Of a DNA stretch of 64,000 bases, positions 1 to 9,800 are shown piece after piece. The DNA comes from Comamonas testosteroni (lineage in GTDB: Bacteria; Pseudomonadota; Gammaproteobacteria; Burkholderiales; Burkholderiaceae_C), in the NCBI RefSeq assembly GCF_000761245.1, contig NZ_AWOR01000099.1, positions 124,001 to 188,000 on the forward strand. The letters are read 5' to 3'. The position numbers and the translations under genes are program-made. The notes under the pieces were generated by a model. It had not been told where the DNA came from. It made no database searches and saw nothing but the letters and a program-made list of their open reading frames with translations. Within the stretch, counting starts at the first letter, position 1. The number at the start of each line of letters is the position of its first letter.

Positions 1-995
1 TGAATGCTCTCGGCTTGCCAGTCCACCTGGCGCTGAAGCGCCAGGGCGGCTTCGCGCACGCTCTGGTTCAGAGCTTCACGCGCTGCGGTCTGCTGGGGCG
101 CCAGCTTGCCGCCTGAAGCTTGGGCGCGCTCCTTGCCTGCGTCCAGCAGAATCTTGGCCTGGTTGCCGTTCTTGCCCAGTTTTTCACCGCGTGCCTGCCT
201 GCGACTCTGGCGTTCCTGCTGCGTGCGCAAGGCCTGCTCGGCGCGGCTGCGCTCCTGCTTGAGGCGGGCCAACTCGTCTTGTGCATTCTGGCTTTTTTGG
301 CGCTGGACTTCTCTGTAGAAAGAGTAGTTTCCGCCATAGATGTTGATTGCGCTGGGGGTCAGTTCCGCAACAGCGTCCATGACCTCCAGCAAGACTCTGT
401 CATGGCTGATCAGCAGCAGGCCGCTGCGCCATTTCTGTAGTTGCTGCGCCAGGGCAGAGCGGCTGGCAGCGTCCAGGTGATTGCTGGGCTCGTCCAGAAT
501 CAGAAAGTCGGCCTGGGACAGTTGTGCACCCAGCAGCGCCACGCGCATGGCCTGGCCGCCGCTGAGCTGGCTGGCAGGTGTTTGCGGTCCCAGCTGAGGC
601 AGGCCGATCCGTTCAAGCTGCATCTGAAACTGCTGACGTATGTCCCAGCGCTCGGCCAGCAGTTCGTAGTCGCTGGCTTCGCAGCTGCCTTGTTCGATAC
701 GCTCCAGTGCCTGCAGCGTGTCGCCCAGGCCTGCGAGTGCAGCAAGGTTCAGGCCGGGACGCGATGCCAGCGGGTTTTGCGGCAGATAGTGAATGCGGCG
801 CGCTCGTGTCACGCTGCCGCCGCCGGGAGACAACTCTCCAGCCAGGATGCGGGCCAGTACGGTTTTGCCCACGCCATTGCGGCCCACCAGCGCCGTGCGC
901 TGTGAGCCGAAGCTGCAGCAAAGATTGGAAAAGAGCGGCCACCCGTTGGGCAGCGTGTAGGTGACGCCATGCAGCGTCAGGCGAGCTTCTGTCAT
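1..995 (-). CDS. ABC-F family ATP-binding protein (partial, C-terminus beyond left edge)
   Basis: About 331 residues are visible. ABC-F proteins are soluble twin-cassette ATPases that mostly act at the ribosome. The first cassette is complete: Walker A GRNGVGKT at residues 38-45, signature LSGGQ at 144-148, Walker B LILDEPSNHLD at about 165-175, and an ISHD switch histidine further on. A highly charged Lys/Arg/Gln/Glu-rich stretch follows, as expected for the coiled linker between the two cassettes; the second cassette lies outside the window. No membrane segment is seen, which argues against a transporter. The start is the ATG whose complement is at 993-995. The subgroup (EttA, Uup, YbiT, resistance type) cannot be set from this half. 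Confidence 0.9.
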   Translation of the reverse strand, partial: MTEARLTLHGVTYTLPNGWPLFSNLCCSFGSQRTALVGRNGVGKTVLARILAGELSPGGGSVTRARRIHYLPQNPLASRPGLNLAALAGLGDTLQALERIEQGSCEASDYELLAERWDIRQQFQMQLERIGLPQLGPQTPASQLSGGQAMRVALLGAQLSQADFLILDEPSNHLDAASRSALAQQLQKWRSGLLLISHDRVLLEVMDAVAELTPSAINIYGGNYSFYREVQRQKSQNAQDELARLKQERSRAEQALRTQQERQSRRQARGEKLGKNGNQAKILLDAGKERAQASGGKLAPQQTAAREALNQSVREAALALQRQVDWQAESI

Positions 996-1163
996 AGAAC
1001 CATGCGATGGGTTGATGCCTAACATCCCCAGGCTGCACATGTGGACGGCAGCGATTGGGAGGAGGGGAGGTGGCCGTCAATCAGACGGCGGCATCAATGG
1101 CGCATGGGTGAAGAGCCTCGGTGGAAGTTGAAGTGGTCGATTTTAGGCTGTGCGGCGGCGAGG

Positions 1164-2081
1164 TCAAGCAAGGTGTCGCGTGGATACCGCTGCCTGATTG
1201 CCGAACTTCGCCAGCACCGTCAGCACGCTGGCGACCGCAGGATTCAGCGTTGGCAATTGGCGATGGGCGATGGCCATGGGGCGCATCAAGGTGGGTGACA
1301 GATGCCGTATTTGCACGCTGCTCAGTTGCTGCTGCTCTTCCATGGCTTCCAGCGGCAGCAGGGCCGCAGCCTGACCGGCCGCCGCCAGGCTTTTGAGCGC
1401 CTCGGTATAGGTCAGCGCAACGAACGGCCGAGGACTCAGGCCTGCCTGGCCGAACCAGCCGGCAATCAGGCCGTGCATCTGCGTGGCGGAGGCAAAGCAG
1501 GCCCAGGGGCGGCTTGCCAGCCATTCGGGGCTGACCCGTTCGGGGACCTCCCAGGCGGCGGGCAACAGGGCCACCATGGGATCGTTACGCCAGGGCGTGA
1601 GCATGATCTCGGCCGTCTCCGCCTGCGGGCTGGCGACCAGGCCGATATCGAGCGTTCCGGCCTTGAGGCGCTGCACGGAGTCAGCCGAGCCCACAGCCTC
1701 CAGCTTGATGTCTATGCCCGGGTTGTGACGACTCAGTGCGTCGAGCATCAGCGGAAACAGCCGGATGTTGACCCCGGCCGATACGCCCACCTTGACCAAG
1801 CCGGCGCGGCCGCTGGCGTGACGCTGCACCTGATCGATCAGGTCGTCGCCAGCCTCGAGCAGCTTGCGTCCTTTCTGCACCAGTACCTGGCCGGCCGATG
1901 TCAGCTCCGCTTGACGCCTGCCGCGCAGCAACAGCGTGGCGTTCATGCGCGCCTCCAGCTCCTTGATGTGCAGGCTGACCGTGGGTGGTGCCAGATGCAG
2001 CGCCTGGGCTGCTGCGGCAAAGGTACCGAGATCGGCTATGGCAATCAGCGTCTGCAGCTGATCGAGATTCAGGTTTCGCAT
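1164..2081 (-). CDS. LysR-family transcriptional regulator
   Basis: A 305-residue protein, normal for LysR regulators. Residues 1-60 form the winged helix-turn-helix (LNLDQLQTLIAIADLGTF, then AAAAQALHLAPPTVSLHIKEL), followed by a periplasmic-binding-protein-like effector domain. The open frame extends about 32 codons further upstream, but homology begins at MRNLNLDQLQTL, so I start at the ATG complementary to 2079-2081. No good ribosome site is visible. It is transcribed away from a 420-bp gap with a VOC-family gene on the far side, so that gene is a possible target; effector and regulon are unknown. Confidence 0.88.
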   Translation of the reverse strand: MRNLNLDQLQTLIAIADLGTFAAAAQALHLAPPTVSLHIKELEARMNATLLLRGRRQAELTSAGQVLVQKGRKLLEAGDDLIDQVQRHASGRAGLVKVGVSAGVNIRLFPLMLDALSRHNPGIDIKLEAVGSADSVQRLKAGTLDIGLVASPQAETAEIMLTPWRNDPMVALLPAAWEVPERVSPEWLASRPWACFASATQMHGLIAGWFGQAGLSPRPFVALTYTEALKSLAAAGQAAALLPLEAMEEQQQLSSVQIRHLSPTLMRPMAIAHRQLPTLNPAVASVLTVLAKFGNQAAVSTRHLA

Positions 2082-2502
2082 GGGCTTTGAATCAGATTTT
2101 CTGAACTGAATGGTCAGAGCATTCAACTTTACAGATGTTTGGCCGCCATAGACCATTGGCCGACCATGAAAAATCATCGAATTGAAGACCGCAGCGCGGG
2201 ATATGACGCATTGGATGACAGGGCCTCAGCTGTGCCCAAGCACGGGCTGGAAGGCGCTGGAACCGGGGATGCCCGAGCGCGGCGCTGGTTGGCACGAGTC
2301 CGGGGCTGGCTGGAGCGTGCCGAGGCGCGAGTGATGACTGGGTTCAGGGTGCCTCCGAATGGCGGCTGAAGAGGATTGTGGGACGGTTTTCAAAGCGCTG
2401 CCGCTTATGGCTGAAGCGCGGAGGCGACGACAGCAATCCTCTTGTCAGCACCGGGTCGGCGTTACATTGCGGGTTGCTGTGTCAGAGAGTCTTGGAGAGC
2501 TT
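2082..2502. other. Intergenic region between divergent LysR and VOC genes
   Basis: 420 bp without a convincing gene. A TTGGCCG heptamer occurs twice about 20 bp apart near 2140-2165, close to the LysR start, where such regulators usually bind. The rest has normal GC content and only short open frames with no recognisable product. Confidence 0.4.
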
Positions 2503-2898
2503 ATGTTGCTCAAACAAATTCAATCCGTCGTGCTGTTCGTCCCCGATATCGACGCTGCAGCCATCTGGTATGCCGAACTGTTTCAGGTGAAGGTGCAGTA
2601 TGAGAATCATCACTATGCTTTCATCAGCACGCCGTCATGTCTGATCGGATTTCATCCACTTGATAGTAAGTGCCCAGGCGGAGCCGGTGGGACAACCGTT
2701 TATTGGGAGGTGGGCGATCTGCATCTGGCGCGGCAGGAACTGGAGCGACGAGGAGCAGTCTTGTTCCGTGGCCCGATCGTCACCAGTCTTGGCGCTGTTG
2801 TGGCCATATTGGTCGATCCGTTTGGCTGCACCATAGGTCTGAATCAGGCTGGCAGTCAGCCGGTACAGTCAATCCAGAGCTTGTCGGAGGCCAGCTAG
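2503..2898 (+). CDS. VOC (glyoxalase/bleomycin-resistance fold) protein
   Basis: A 131-residue protein matching the vicinal-oxygen-chelate fold: it opens QIQSVVLFVPDIDAAAIWYAELF and ends LVDPFGCTIGL, both classic for one VOC module. Such proteins bind a divalent metal or a small hydrophobic ligand; the substrate cannot be told here. The ATG at 2503 is preceded by GGAG at 2494-2497, so the in-frame extension to 2359 is not needed. It stands alone downstream of the divergent LysR gene. Confidence 0.8.
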   Translation: MLLKQIQSVVLFVPDIDAAAIWYAELFQVKVQYENHHYAFISTPSCLIGFHPLDSKCPGGAGGTTVYWEVGDLHLARQELERRGAVLFRGPIVTSLGAVVAILVDPFGCTIGLNQAGSQPVQSIQSLSEAS

Positions 2899-3041
2899 TA
2901 GTCCAGACCCAGGATCGAGCGCGAATGCGCAATCAAGCTTAGGTCGAGTGGGGCATCGATCTGCCGTGTTCAGCCTGACCCAGGACGGGCAGGCTCAGTG
3001 TCAAAATATCGGCATTGTTTGCTTTTCTTCATGAGGAATCG

Positions 3042-3686
3042 ATGCGTGCATTGGCGGAGCTTCTGGAGCGTGACGAACCGGCTTTGCCGCTGATCCAGAC
3101 CTGGGCGCATGATGCGAGCATTCCTGTGGAGTGCCTTCCTCCTTCGGCGCAGAGCGACTCCGTGTTGCTGGCATTGCAGGTCACGACGCGCTCGCCGCTG
3201 GGGGCAGTCGCACATGGAACCGGCGGAATCCTGGTTGACGGAGGCTGGCTCAGAATGCTGGGCTGCGGGCATGCCAGGCTCACACGCGATCTCGCGAGCT
3301 GGAATCGCGGGCGTAGTAGTGGGTTCTTGTTGATTGCCGACGATGCGGTGGGCGGATTCTTTGCAATCAACGGCGGAGCGCTCGGTGAAGATCTGGGTGC
3401 TGTCCATTACCTGGCTCCGGATACCTGGGCCTGGGAGTCCTTGGGGATCGGGCACACGGCATTCATGCAATGGGCTTTCACCGAGCGGCTGCGCGATTTC
3501 TATCGAGACTTGCGCTGGGAAGGCTGGGAAACCGAAGTGGCCGACATGGGCAATGACGCCTGCCTGAGTTTTTATCCCTTTCTTTTCACGGAACAAGGCA
3601 GTGTGTGTTCAAGCTCGCGCAAACCGGTGCCTGCGGCCGAACACTATGCTTTCATGAGCCAGAGTGAATTGCCAGACCTGGGCTGA
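3042..3686 (+). CDS. DUF2625 family protein
   Basis: A 214-residue soluble protein with the pattern I know from DUF2625: LQVTTRSPLGAVAHGTGG, then GWLRMLGCG, WNRG, LLIADDAVGGFFAINGG, APDTWAWESLG and FYRDLRWEGWE. Function is not established for the family. No signal peptide or membrane segment is seen. The ATG at 3042 has GAGG at 3033-3036 at good spacing; the earlier in-frame TTG at 3015 is rejected. It converges on the DUF1697 gene. Confidence 0.85.
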   Translation: MRALAELLERDEPALPLIQTWAHDASIPVECLPPSAQSDSVLLALQVTTRSPLGAVAHGTGGILVDGGWLRMLGCGHARLTRDLASWNRGRSSGFLLIADDAVGGFFAINGGALGEDLGAVHYLAPDTWAWESLGIGHTAFMQWAFTERLRDFYRDLRWEGWETEVADMGNDACLSFYPFLFTEQGSVCSSSRKPVPAAEHYAFMSQSELPDLG

Positions 3687-3813
3687 TCCTGGGCAAGCTC
3701 CGAGGCAGCTGGGGACTTTCGATCCGTTGAGCGGTCAGCTCCAATTGATTGTGAAGTGGCGAGGGGCGACCGGCTTGCTGGCCTGCGCTGCGCATCACAG
3801 ACTCAGTCTGGAA

Positions 3814-4356
3814 TCAGCGTTTGGCTGACCCCACTCCACCACCATCAAGTGCAGCCGCCATCTCGACCAGTTTGGCAATCGTGTTGATATTTCTGGCCGT
3901 GCCTGAGGCTGCTGCAGGGATCTTGAGTCTGGAGTTGCCCATTCCCGAACCGTAAGCCACATAGATTTCACGCCGACCCAGTTGCAGTTGTTCGTCGTTG
4001 CGACCCGTGACCTGGGACAGCGCGTCTGCAGGAGGTGTCTCCTTAAGAAAGATGGCGACAGCGCGGTTGCCGGGGCACTCGGGAAAGGGATTGGCCTCCA
4101 GCACCTGCGTCATCTGCTGGAGCGTACGCACAAAGACTTCTATGGGCTTTCCCGCGTAGCTGGCCAGGCGTCGCGCCAGGGCCGACTTGAGTTGCTGTGC
4201 GGAGCAATCTGCTTTCAGCACCACGTTGCCACTGGCGATATAGGTCCGTACCTGTGTAAAGCCTTCGGCCTCGCACATGGACTTCAACTCCGCCATGGAA
4301 AGTTTGCCGGTTCCGCCGACATTGACGGCACGTAGCAGAGCGATATAGATGGGCAT
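3814..4356 (-). CDS. DUF1697 family protein
   Basis: A 180-residue protein with the standard DUF1697 opening (MPIYIALLRAVNVGGTGKLSM, ELKSMCEAEGF, TYIASGNVVL) and the middle motif EVFVRTLQQM. Family members are small cytosolic proteins of unknown function. The start is the ATG complementary to 4354-4356; the much longer open frame upstream has no family similarity. The last about 12 residues (GGGVGSAKR) are a non-conserved tail. Confidence 0.88.
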   Translation of the reverse strand: MPIYIALLRAVNVGGTGKLSMAELKSMCEAEGFTQVRTYIASGNVVLKADCSAQQLKSALARRLASYAGKPIEVFVRTLQQMTQVLEANPFPECPGNRAVAIFLKETPPADALSQVTGRNDEQLQLGRREIYVAYGSGMGNSRLKIPAAASGTARNINTIAKLVEMAAALDGGGVGSAKR

Positions 4357-4630
4357 GACCGATACCTTGGCGGGATCTCGAAGGAGTACGCCAGCCTGCG
4401 AAGGTGGATAAGCACGATGCGGAGCAAGGGCGCTGATGGAGAGGCTAGCGTATCGCAATAGCTGGCGAGATCTGGCAGCCGGGCCTCGGATTACACATGA
4501 GATGCTGAAACTCGGGCAAGAGTTGAGCCTAAGCCAGCCTGGCTTAGGCGAGGCAGGGCCTCGGCAGCAGCCAGCCATTGCCAAGGCGGTGGCAGACCTG
4601 CCGGTCACAGCCTCCTGGATTGAACGCTCA
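4357..4630. other. Short intergenic region
   Basis: About 270 bp between the DUF1697 gene and the end of the exported-protein pair. No credible gene, clear terminator or repeat was found. Confidence 0.3.
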
Positions 4631-5326
4631 TCAATTCGGGTAGAGGCTTGTCGTCTGGTTGGACGCGGTTGCCTGTTCAGGCCTGCTGCCGGACGCCACC
4701 GGAGCGGGGCTGGCCTGCGCAGATGCATCTGGCCCGTAGTGGTTGCGGCGCTCCTCTGCGGTCATGGACTGAGGACATTTGGAGCCCGTGATCTCCAGTG
4801 CCACGCGCGCTGCAGGGTCCATGCAGTCCATCGCCAGTGAAGCTGCCTTCATGCCCTTGTTCCAGAGCTCGCGGCTCATTTTCAGGCGCGTGCAATGCTC
4901 GTCCGTCCAGGTCGTTCCGAAGCTCACGCCAAAGCCGGGGCCGTTGGCACTGCCGCTGCTGCTGCCCATGCAGGTGTCGTTGCTGGTCGTGAGGTTAGGG
5001 CCGCTCACGCTAGGCACGTTCTTCACGGTGTAGCTGCCGCTGTACTCGACGATATTCCTGGATGTCCCGGATACGCTGCTGTTCAGATTCTGGGTGGTTG
5101 TGCCGCTGGTCGTTATGTTTTGATCCGAGCTTGAAGTGGAGTGGCTTTCCATGCTGGATACCGATCGACTGTTCGCCGCAGCAACCGGATTGACGATGGT
5201 GATGGACTGATTCTGTTGTGCTCCCACGGACGAGGAGCTGGAGAGGCTTTGTGCACTGCTGTCGGCGCTCTGCGCAAAACCGCACACAGGGACACAAAGG
5301 CTTAGCAAGGCGATCGAGGCTTTCAT
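4631..5326 (-). CDS. Exported Ser/Thr/Asn-rich protein with Cys-containing C-terminal domain
   Basis: A 231-residue protein with a signal peptide (MKASIALLSLCVPVCGFAQS). Residues about 20-110 are low-complexity Ser/Thr/Asn/Gln with short repeated SSS and TTS runs. The C-terminal half is ordered: it starts near SNDTCMGSSSGSANGPG, continues with WTDEHCTRLKMSRELWNKGMK and CMDPAARVAL, and ends in a polar tail. It has four cysteines (DTC, EHC, MDC, SKC), possibly two disulfides after export. I recall similar C-terminal modules in uncharacterised proteobacterial and phage proteins but cannot name a family. The ATG complementary to 5324-5326 has an AGGGAGA site. It lies 79 bp downstream of the next gene and is probably co-transcribed with it. 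A surface or fibre role is only an inference. Confidence 0.75.
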   Translation of the reverse strand: MKASIALLSLCVPVCGFAQSADSSAQSLSSSSSVGAQQNQSITIVNPVAAANSRSVSSMESHSTSSSDQNITTSGTTTQNLNSSVSGTSRNIVEYSGSYTVKNVPSVSGPNLTTSNDTCMGSSSGSANGPGFGVSFGTTWTDEHCTRLKMSRELWNKGMKAASLAMDCMDPAARVALEITGSKCPQSMTAEERRNHYGPDASAQASPAPVASGSRPEQATASNQTTSLYPN

Positions 5327-5405
5327 GCTGTTTCTCCCTTGACCCCGAGTCTTGACCTGGTAAGCCTCGACTCGGGGGCAATACAACTGGGTTCGCAGGC
5401 CTTGT

Positions 5406-6104
5406 TTAGTTGGCTGCCGAGTTGGCCCATCCATAGGCATTGCCCGAAGTGCCACCGCCGTTGGAGCCACCGATGGCGTTGCCCAGGCTGAAGCCGGTCG
5501 TTGTCGCGTTGCCGACAGAGCTCGCACCAGAGTGATTGCTGGTCGAGGTTCCGCCAGGGCCGGAGAGCGCCTGCGAGTTCGCGCCAAAGTAGGAGTTGGT
5601 ATGGGCCGTGCTGTTCACCGCCGCAATGCCGTTGCCCATGGACGCGGTGCCAGCGACATTGTTGGTGCTCGAGTTTGCGTAGCCTCCCGCGCCCCCGCTG
5701 ACCAGCTTGCCCGGGGCCTGACCCTGGTAATTGCTGCCAACATCCGAATGTGCGTTGGCATTGGTTGCTCCATAGCCTCCCGCAACGCCGCCCCCGGTGG
5801 TTGCCGCAAGGCTGGTGACGGTTCCCGTGGTGGAAGCGCTTCCGCCGACACTCGAGTGTCCTGCGGCCACGGGTCCCCAGGAACCGCTCATGCCGGTACT
5901 GTTCCCAAAGCCGCTTGCTTGAGCACCTGCTGTCGCGCTATTGAAGCTCACAGCACTGCCCGTGCCTGAGCTCGCAACCGAGGAATAAGTGCCCGACGAG
6001 GCATTGGTCCCCGTGTTGGTTGCGGCAAGGCTGGAACTGCTGGCCGCAGCAGATGCCACACCAGCCAATGCAACAACCGCCATGACAATCAAAGACTTCT
6101 TCAT
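5406..6104 (-). CDS. Exported Ser/Gly/Ala/Asn-rich low-complexity protein
   Basis: A 232-residue protein opening with a clear Sec signal (MKKSLIVMAVVALAGVASAAA). The mature part is almost wholly Ser, Gly, Ala, Thr and Asn, with irregular blocks such as GNSTG, GGSAS, TTGGGVAGGYGATNANAHS and GGTSGNAYGWANSAAN. There is no cysteine, very little charge, and scattered Tyr/Phe/Trp, a composition seen in fibre-forming or amyloid-like secreted subunits. It lacks the strict repeats of CsgA or FapC, so I do not assign it to them. I prefer the ATG complementary to 6102-6104 over the one 6 bp upstream because AAGGA sits 6 bp before it. It precedes the Cys-containing exported protein gene. Confidence 0.72.
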   Translation of the reverse strand: MKKSLIVMAVVALAGVASAAASSSSLAATNTGTNASSGTYSSVASSGTGSAVSFNSATAGAQASGFGNSTGMSGSWGPVAAGHSSVGGSASTTGTVTSLAATTGGGVAGGYGATNANAHSDVGSNYQGQAPGKLVSGGAGGYANSSTNNVAGTASMGNGIAAVNSTAHTNSYFGANSQALSGPGGTSTSNHSGASSVGNATTTGFSLGNAIGGSNGGGTSGNAYGWANSAAN

Positions 6105-6351
6105 GATCATTCCTTTGAATAGCCAGTTCTCGGACAACCGGGAAATTTCCAAGCGAAAGACCATTTGCCACAGCCCAATGATCAGTGCCAACCGCCATCA
6201 CGTTTTGGCCTGGCACATGTTGTTCCAAAACGTTCCTTCGGTTAATGGCAGTTTCAATAAGCCGGATGAAAACAGAAATACCTTGTTTGGGCATGCACCG
6301 AGGCCCTGTCAGGTGGGCAGTGCTATTTTTATAATTTATTGAATTTCAGAA

Positions 6352-6374
6352 CTTCATTGCTATCAACAATGAAG
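6352..6374. promoter_or_regulatory. Inverted repeat, possible operator
   Basis: CTTCATTG at 6352-6359 and CAATGAAG at 6367-6374 form a perfect 8-bp inverted repeat around a 7-bp centre. No T-run follows on either strand, so a protein site is likelier than a terminator. It lies about 250 bp upstream of the exported-protein start. Confidence 0.4.
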
Positions 6375-6397
6375 CGTAATTAGACGTTTGAGGCACT

Positions 6398-6421
6398 GTT
6401 TTAAATTGTAAATTTCAAAAC
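6398..6421. promoter_or_regulatory. AT-rich imperfect inverted repeat
   Basis: GTTTTAAATT and AATTTCAAAAC face each other around GTA. This is the second symmetric element within 50 bp in the same AT-rich block. A third, AAGGAA...TTCCTT, lies near 6474-6494. The bound protein, if any, is unknown. Confidence 0.35.
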
Positions 6422-6826
6422 AATATGGACATTGATATGCAGGGTCTTCTTTAGGTGAGAGCTTCCATCCAATAAGGAAGGTTTATTTTTCCTTTGATTT
6501 TAAATACCGTTTCTGAGTGGTTTTTGATTGTAAATGTTGTGCGATTCAATGCGATAAAACAGTATTTACTGAATTTATGATCAATTGGTTTGAACTTTCT
6601 GGACCTGAGGGCGAAAGACGGCCTGACCTAAATCACGGATATGGCCTGCCATGTTCCATATCGGGGTGAATCGAGTCCGGCCTCGGTATTTGCAGCAAGC
6701 TAAATCGGTGGATGCGGCAATGCCGCAGACCCCAAGTAGCGCTGCGGCTTGCCGGCAGCTCTCCCTGCGCAGGTGCGAGCGATGGGATGTTTCGTTCCTA
6801 GCGCCCGCCAGAGTTTCAAGCCGACA

Positions 6827-9800
6827 TCAAGCTTTTCGAACCTTCACCGGCAATCCTTGCCTGACCACCGCGCCTGATACCCAGTCGATCCAGACATTGT
6901 CCTTTTCCGGCCGGGTAGGATCGGCAAAGCCCAGAGCATTGAGGTTCACGCCATTGCCGTGCTGTGGGTTGGCATGGGTGGGCTGGCCGTCGACCTGGTG
7001 GGCGACGGTGCCTAGTTGCTTGTGACCGTAGCCATGCTCAATGGCGATCGCACCGGGCGCGATACCTGCGCGTACCAAGGCCACGCCTTGGAGTTTGCCG
7101 CCGGGGGTGCTGAGTTCGATGTGGTCGCCATTGGCGATGCCCAGCTTTGCCGCGTCGGCCTTGTTGATGCTCACAGGATTGTGGGGGTGCACCTGGCGCA
7201 GCCGTGAGGCGGCGATGGACATGCTGCTCATCAAGTTGGACTTGTAGCTGGTCATGGTCAGCGGCCAGTCTTGCTCGGAAAACACTTGACGCATGTCCGA
7301 GCCATCGGCCAGGCGCGTGGGGTACCAGGTGGGGCAGCCGCTGTAGCGCTCGCCCGTCATGGAGTGGCGCATTTTGGAGAGGCCTTCGTTCCAGAAGGTG
7401 ACGGGGAACTTGGCTTGCAGCTTGATCTGGTCGCCCTTCCACGCATCGTCCTGGCGGTCAAAGCGGCCGCCACGGCTCATGACCATGGCGACGCGGCGCA
7501 CTTCTTCGGGTTTGACGCGGGTTTCGACCGAGTGCATCCACTTTTTCAGGCCCGTGATCTCGATGTCGTCATCGCTGGCTTCGGGCACGGGCTTGCCGGC
7601 CTGGTAGGCGATGTTGCACATGCCGCGCAGGTAGAAGTCTTCGGCGTTTTCCAAGTCCAGCGGCTCGCCATCCTTGGTGGACATGGCGTTTTTGCCAAAA
7701 CCAGGCAGGCCCAGCTGCTTGGCCACGGCAAAGATAAAGGTCTCGAAGCTGATGTGCTGGCCGTCGGCCGTTTTGGCGGTGGCGGCTTCCACGGTGGGCC
7801 AGCGCACAGTGCTGCTCTTGGCCACCACGTCGGCCCAGGGCGCGCCAATGCCCCAGCTCTCATAGGTGACGGTGTCGGGCACGATGTAGTCGGCCAGGGC
7901 AGAGGTCTCGTTGATGAAGGGGTCGACCGAGACGAACAGCGGCAGCTTTTTCACATCCTTGACGGCATCGGCCAGCGTGTTCTCAAACCCGCACATGGCG
8001 TAGATGGGGTTGCTCATGTGGTTGATCCACGCCTTGACCGGGTAGGGGTAGCCCAGCATGCCGGCGGCCAGCATTTCGCTGCTAAGGCCTCCGGGCGCGG
8101 GGTACCAGGGCGCTTTGGCGGGGTAGGGGTTCTGGCCCGCTTCCTTTTTGCGCTGGAATTCGCTGGTCTTCTCGTAGGGGAACTTGGTGCGCGACAGGGC
8201 CACGCCCTTGGGTTTCACGGCCCCCTCAAACTGCGCAAAGTTGTAGCGCGGGCCGGGGCCAAAGGGGCCGAACGGGCCAGCGTCCATGACCCAGCCACCG
8301 CGCACGTTGAGGTTGCCGATCAGGTTGTTGAGCATGGCGATGGCGTAGGCAGTGTAAAAGCCCGAGCCATTCATCGTCCCGCCGTGCGAGTTGGCCACGG
8401 CCTGTTTGCCATGGCTGGTGAATTCGCGCGCCAGGTCTTCGATCTCCTTGACCGGCACGCCGCACAGGGTCGCGTATTCCTCCAGCGTCTTTTTGTGTGC
8501 CTCGGCGCGCAGTTTGACAAAGGCGGTGCAGACAGCGATGGAGGCAGGTTCCTCGGTCGCATCCGCAGCTTTAAGGGGCGTGAATTCGCGCTCCACGATC
8601 AGCTCAGCTGCGGTGGCCACGGTGTGGGCCACCAGCTTTCCATCGGCCAGTTGCACTACATACACGTCTTCGGCGGGCGTTTTTTCATCGACAGGTTCCG
8701 GCATGGGCAGACCGATATCGGCGCCGCGCAGGAACTGGCCAAAGCGCGGGTGCTTGGGCTCGTTGATCAGCAAATGGGTGGCGTTGCTCCACGATGCTTC
8801 GCCCACGGCGGCCATGGCGGCAGGGCCGGGCTGGGTGAGGAACTGCTTGTCGTAGCGCTCGTTGTCGATGATCCAGCGGATCAGGCCCATGGCCAGCGCC
8901 AGGTCGCTGCCGGGCTTGACGGGCAGCCAGCGGTTGTTGTCGCCCGCAGCCAAGCTGGACGAGGTGGGCAGCATGGGCGAGACGACGACGTATTGATAGG
9001 TGTTCTCGCCGCGCGAGCGCGCCTCGGCCAGCTCGCGGCCCACGCGCTGAAAGGGGTTGCCCGATTGCGCGGGCGAGGTGCCGATGAACAGGCCAAAGCG
9101 GGAGTTCTTCCAGTCCGGCTTGCCGTGGGGCATGCCTGCGATGTCGCCTAGCGCTGCGCCCGTGCCCACGCGGTAGGTCTGGCCGCAGTAAGAGCCGTGG
9201 TTGCTGACGTTGATGGTGCCGAACGACTGCTTGGCAAAGCGGTTGACCAGCGGCGTGCGGCCTTCGTTGGCGGCCTCGGTCAGCAGCAGCTGATTGGACT
9301 TGGGGCCGTACTCGGGATTGGCTTCGTCAATCAGCGTCTTCACATCGCGGATGGCGCGCAGGCCGTCCAAATGGCCTTCGCCAAACAGGTCGCCGCCTTC
9401 GCAGATTTCCTGAACCAGCTCTTCGAGCGTTATGGTCTTCCACTGGCCCGAGCCGCGCGGGCCGACGCGCTTGAGCGGCTTGAGTACGCGGTGCTGAGCC
9501 TTCTGGTGCTCCAGCATGGCCGAGCCGCGTGCGCAACTGGTGGCGCGGCCTTCCAGGCCGTTGTCGCCGCCCAGCATGGCGTAGACCTCGCGCACCGGCG
9601 TTTCCATGGGTGCGGGGTTGGTGGTGGCCAGCGGGTGGTAGGGATTGCCGGCGATGCGGATGATCTGGTTGTGATCGGTATCGACGCGCACGCGCACGCC
9701 GCACTGCGTCCAGCAGCCCAGACATGACGAGGGGCTGACCACCTGTCCGACTTGGGTGGACAGCTTGCCGCTGACGGGGTCGATGCGGAATTCTGGCGTC

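Larger units (their letters stand above)
6105..6826. other. AT-rich upstream region of the exported-protein pair
   Basis: About 720 bp without a credible gene. From about 6290 to 6600 it is much richer in A/T than its surroundings and carries several inverted repeats, listed separately. It lies upstream of the minus-strand exported-protein pair and beyond the end of ttrA, so it probably holds their promoter and regulator sites. I saw no clear terminator for ttrA in it. Confidence 0.5.

Noticed and set aside
2139-2369. Short plus-strand frame between the LysR and VOC genes
   Set aside because: No similarity or ribosome site, and it lies in a likely control region.
7271-9151. A 626-codon plus-strand frame inside ttrA
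   Set aside because: Opposite strand to a strongly supported molybdopterin enzyme; composition (Gly/His/Val) is that of a complementary-strand artefact.
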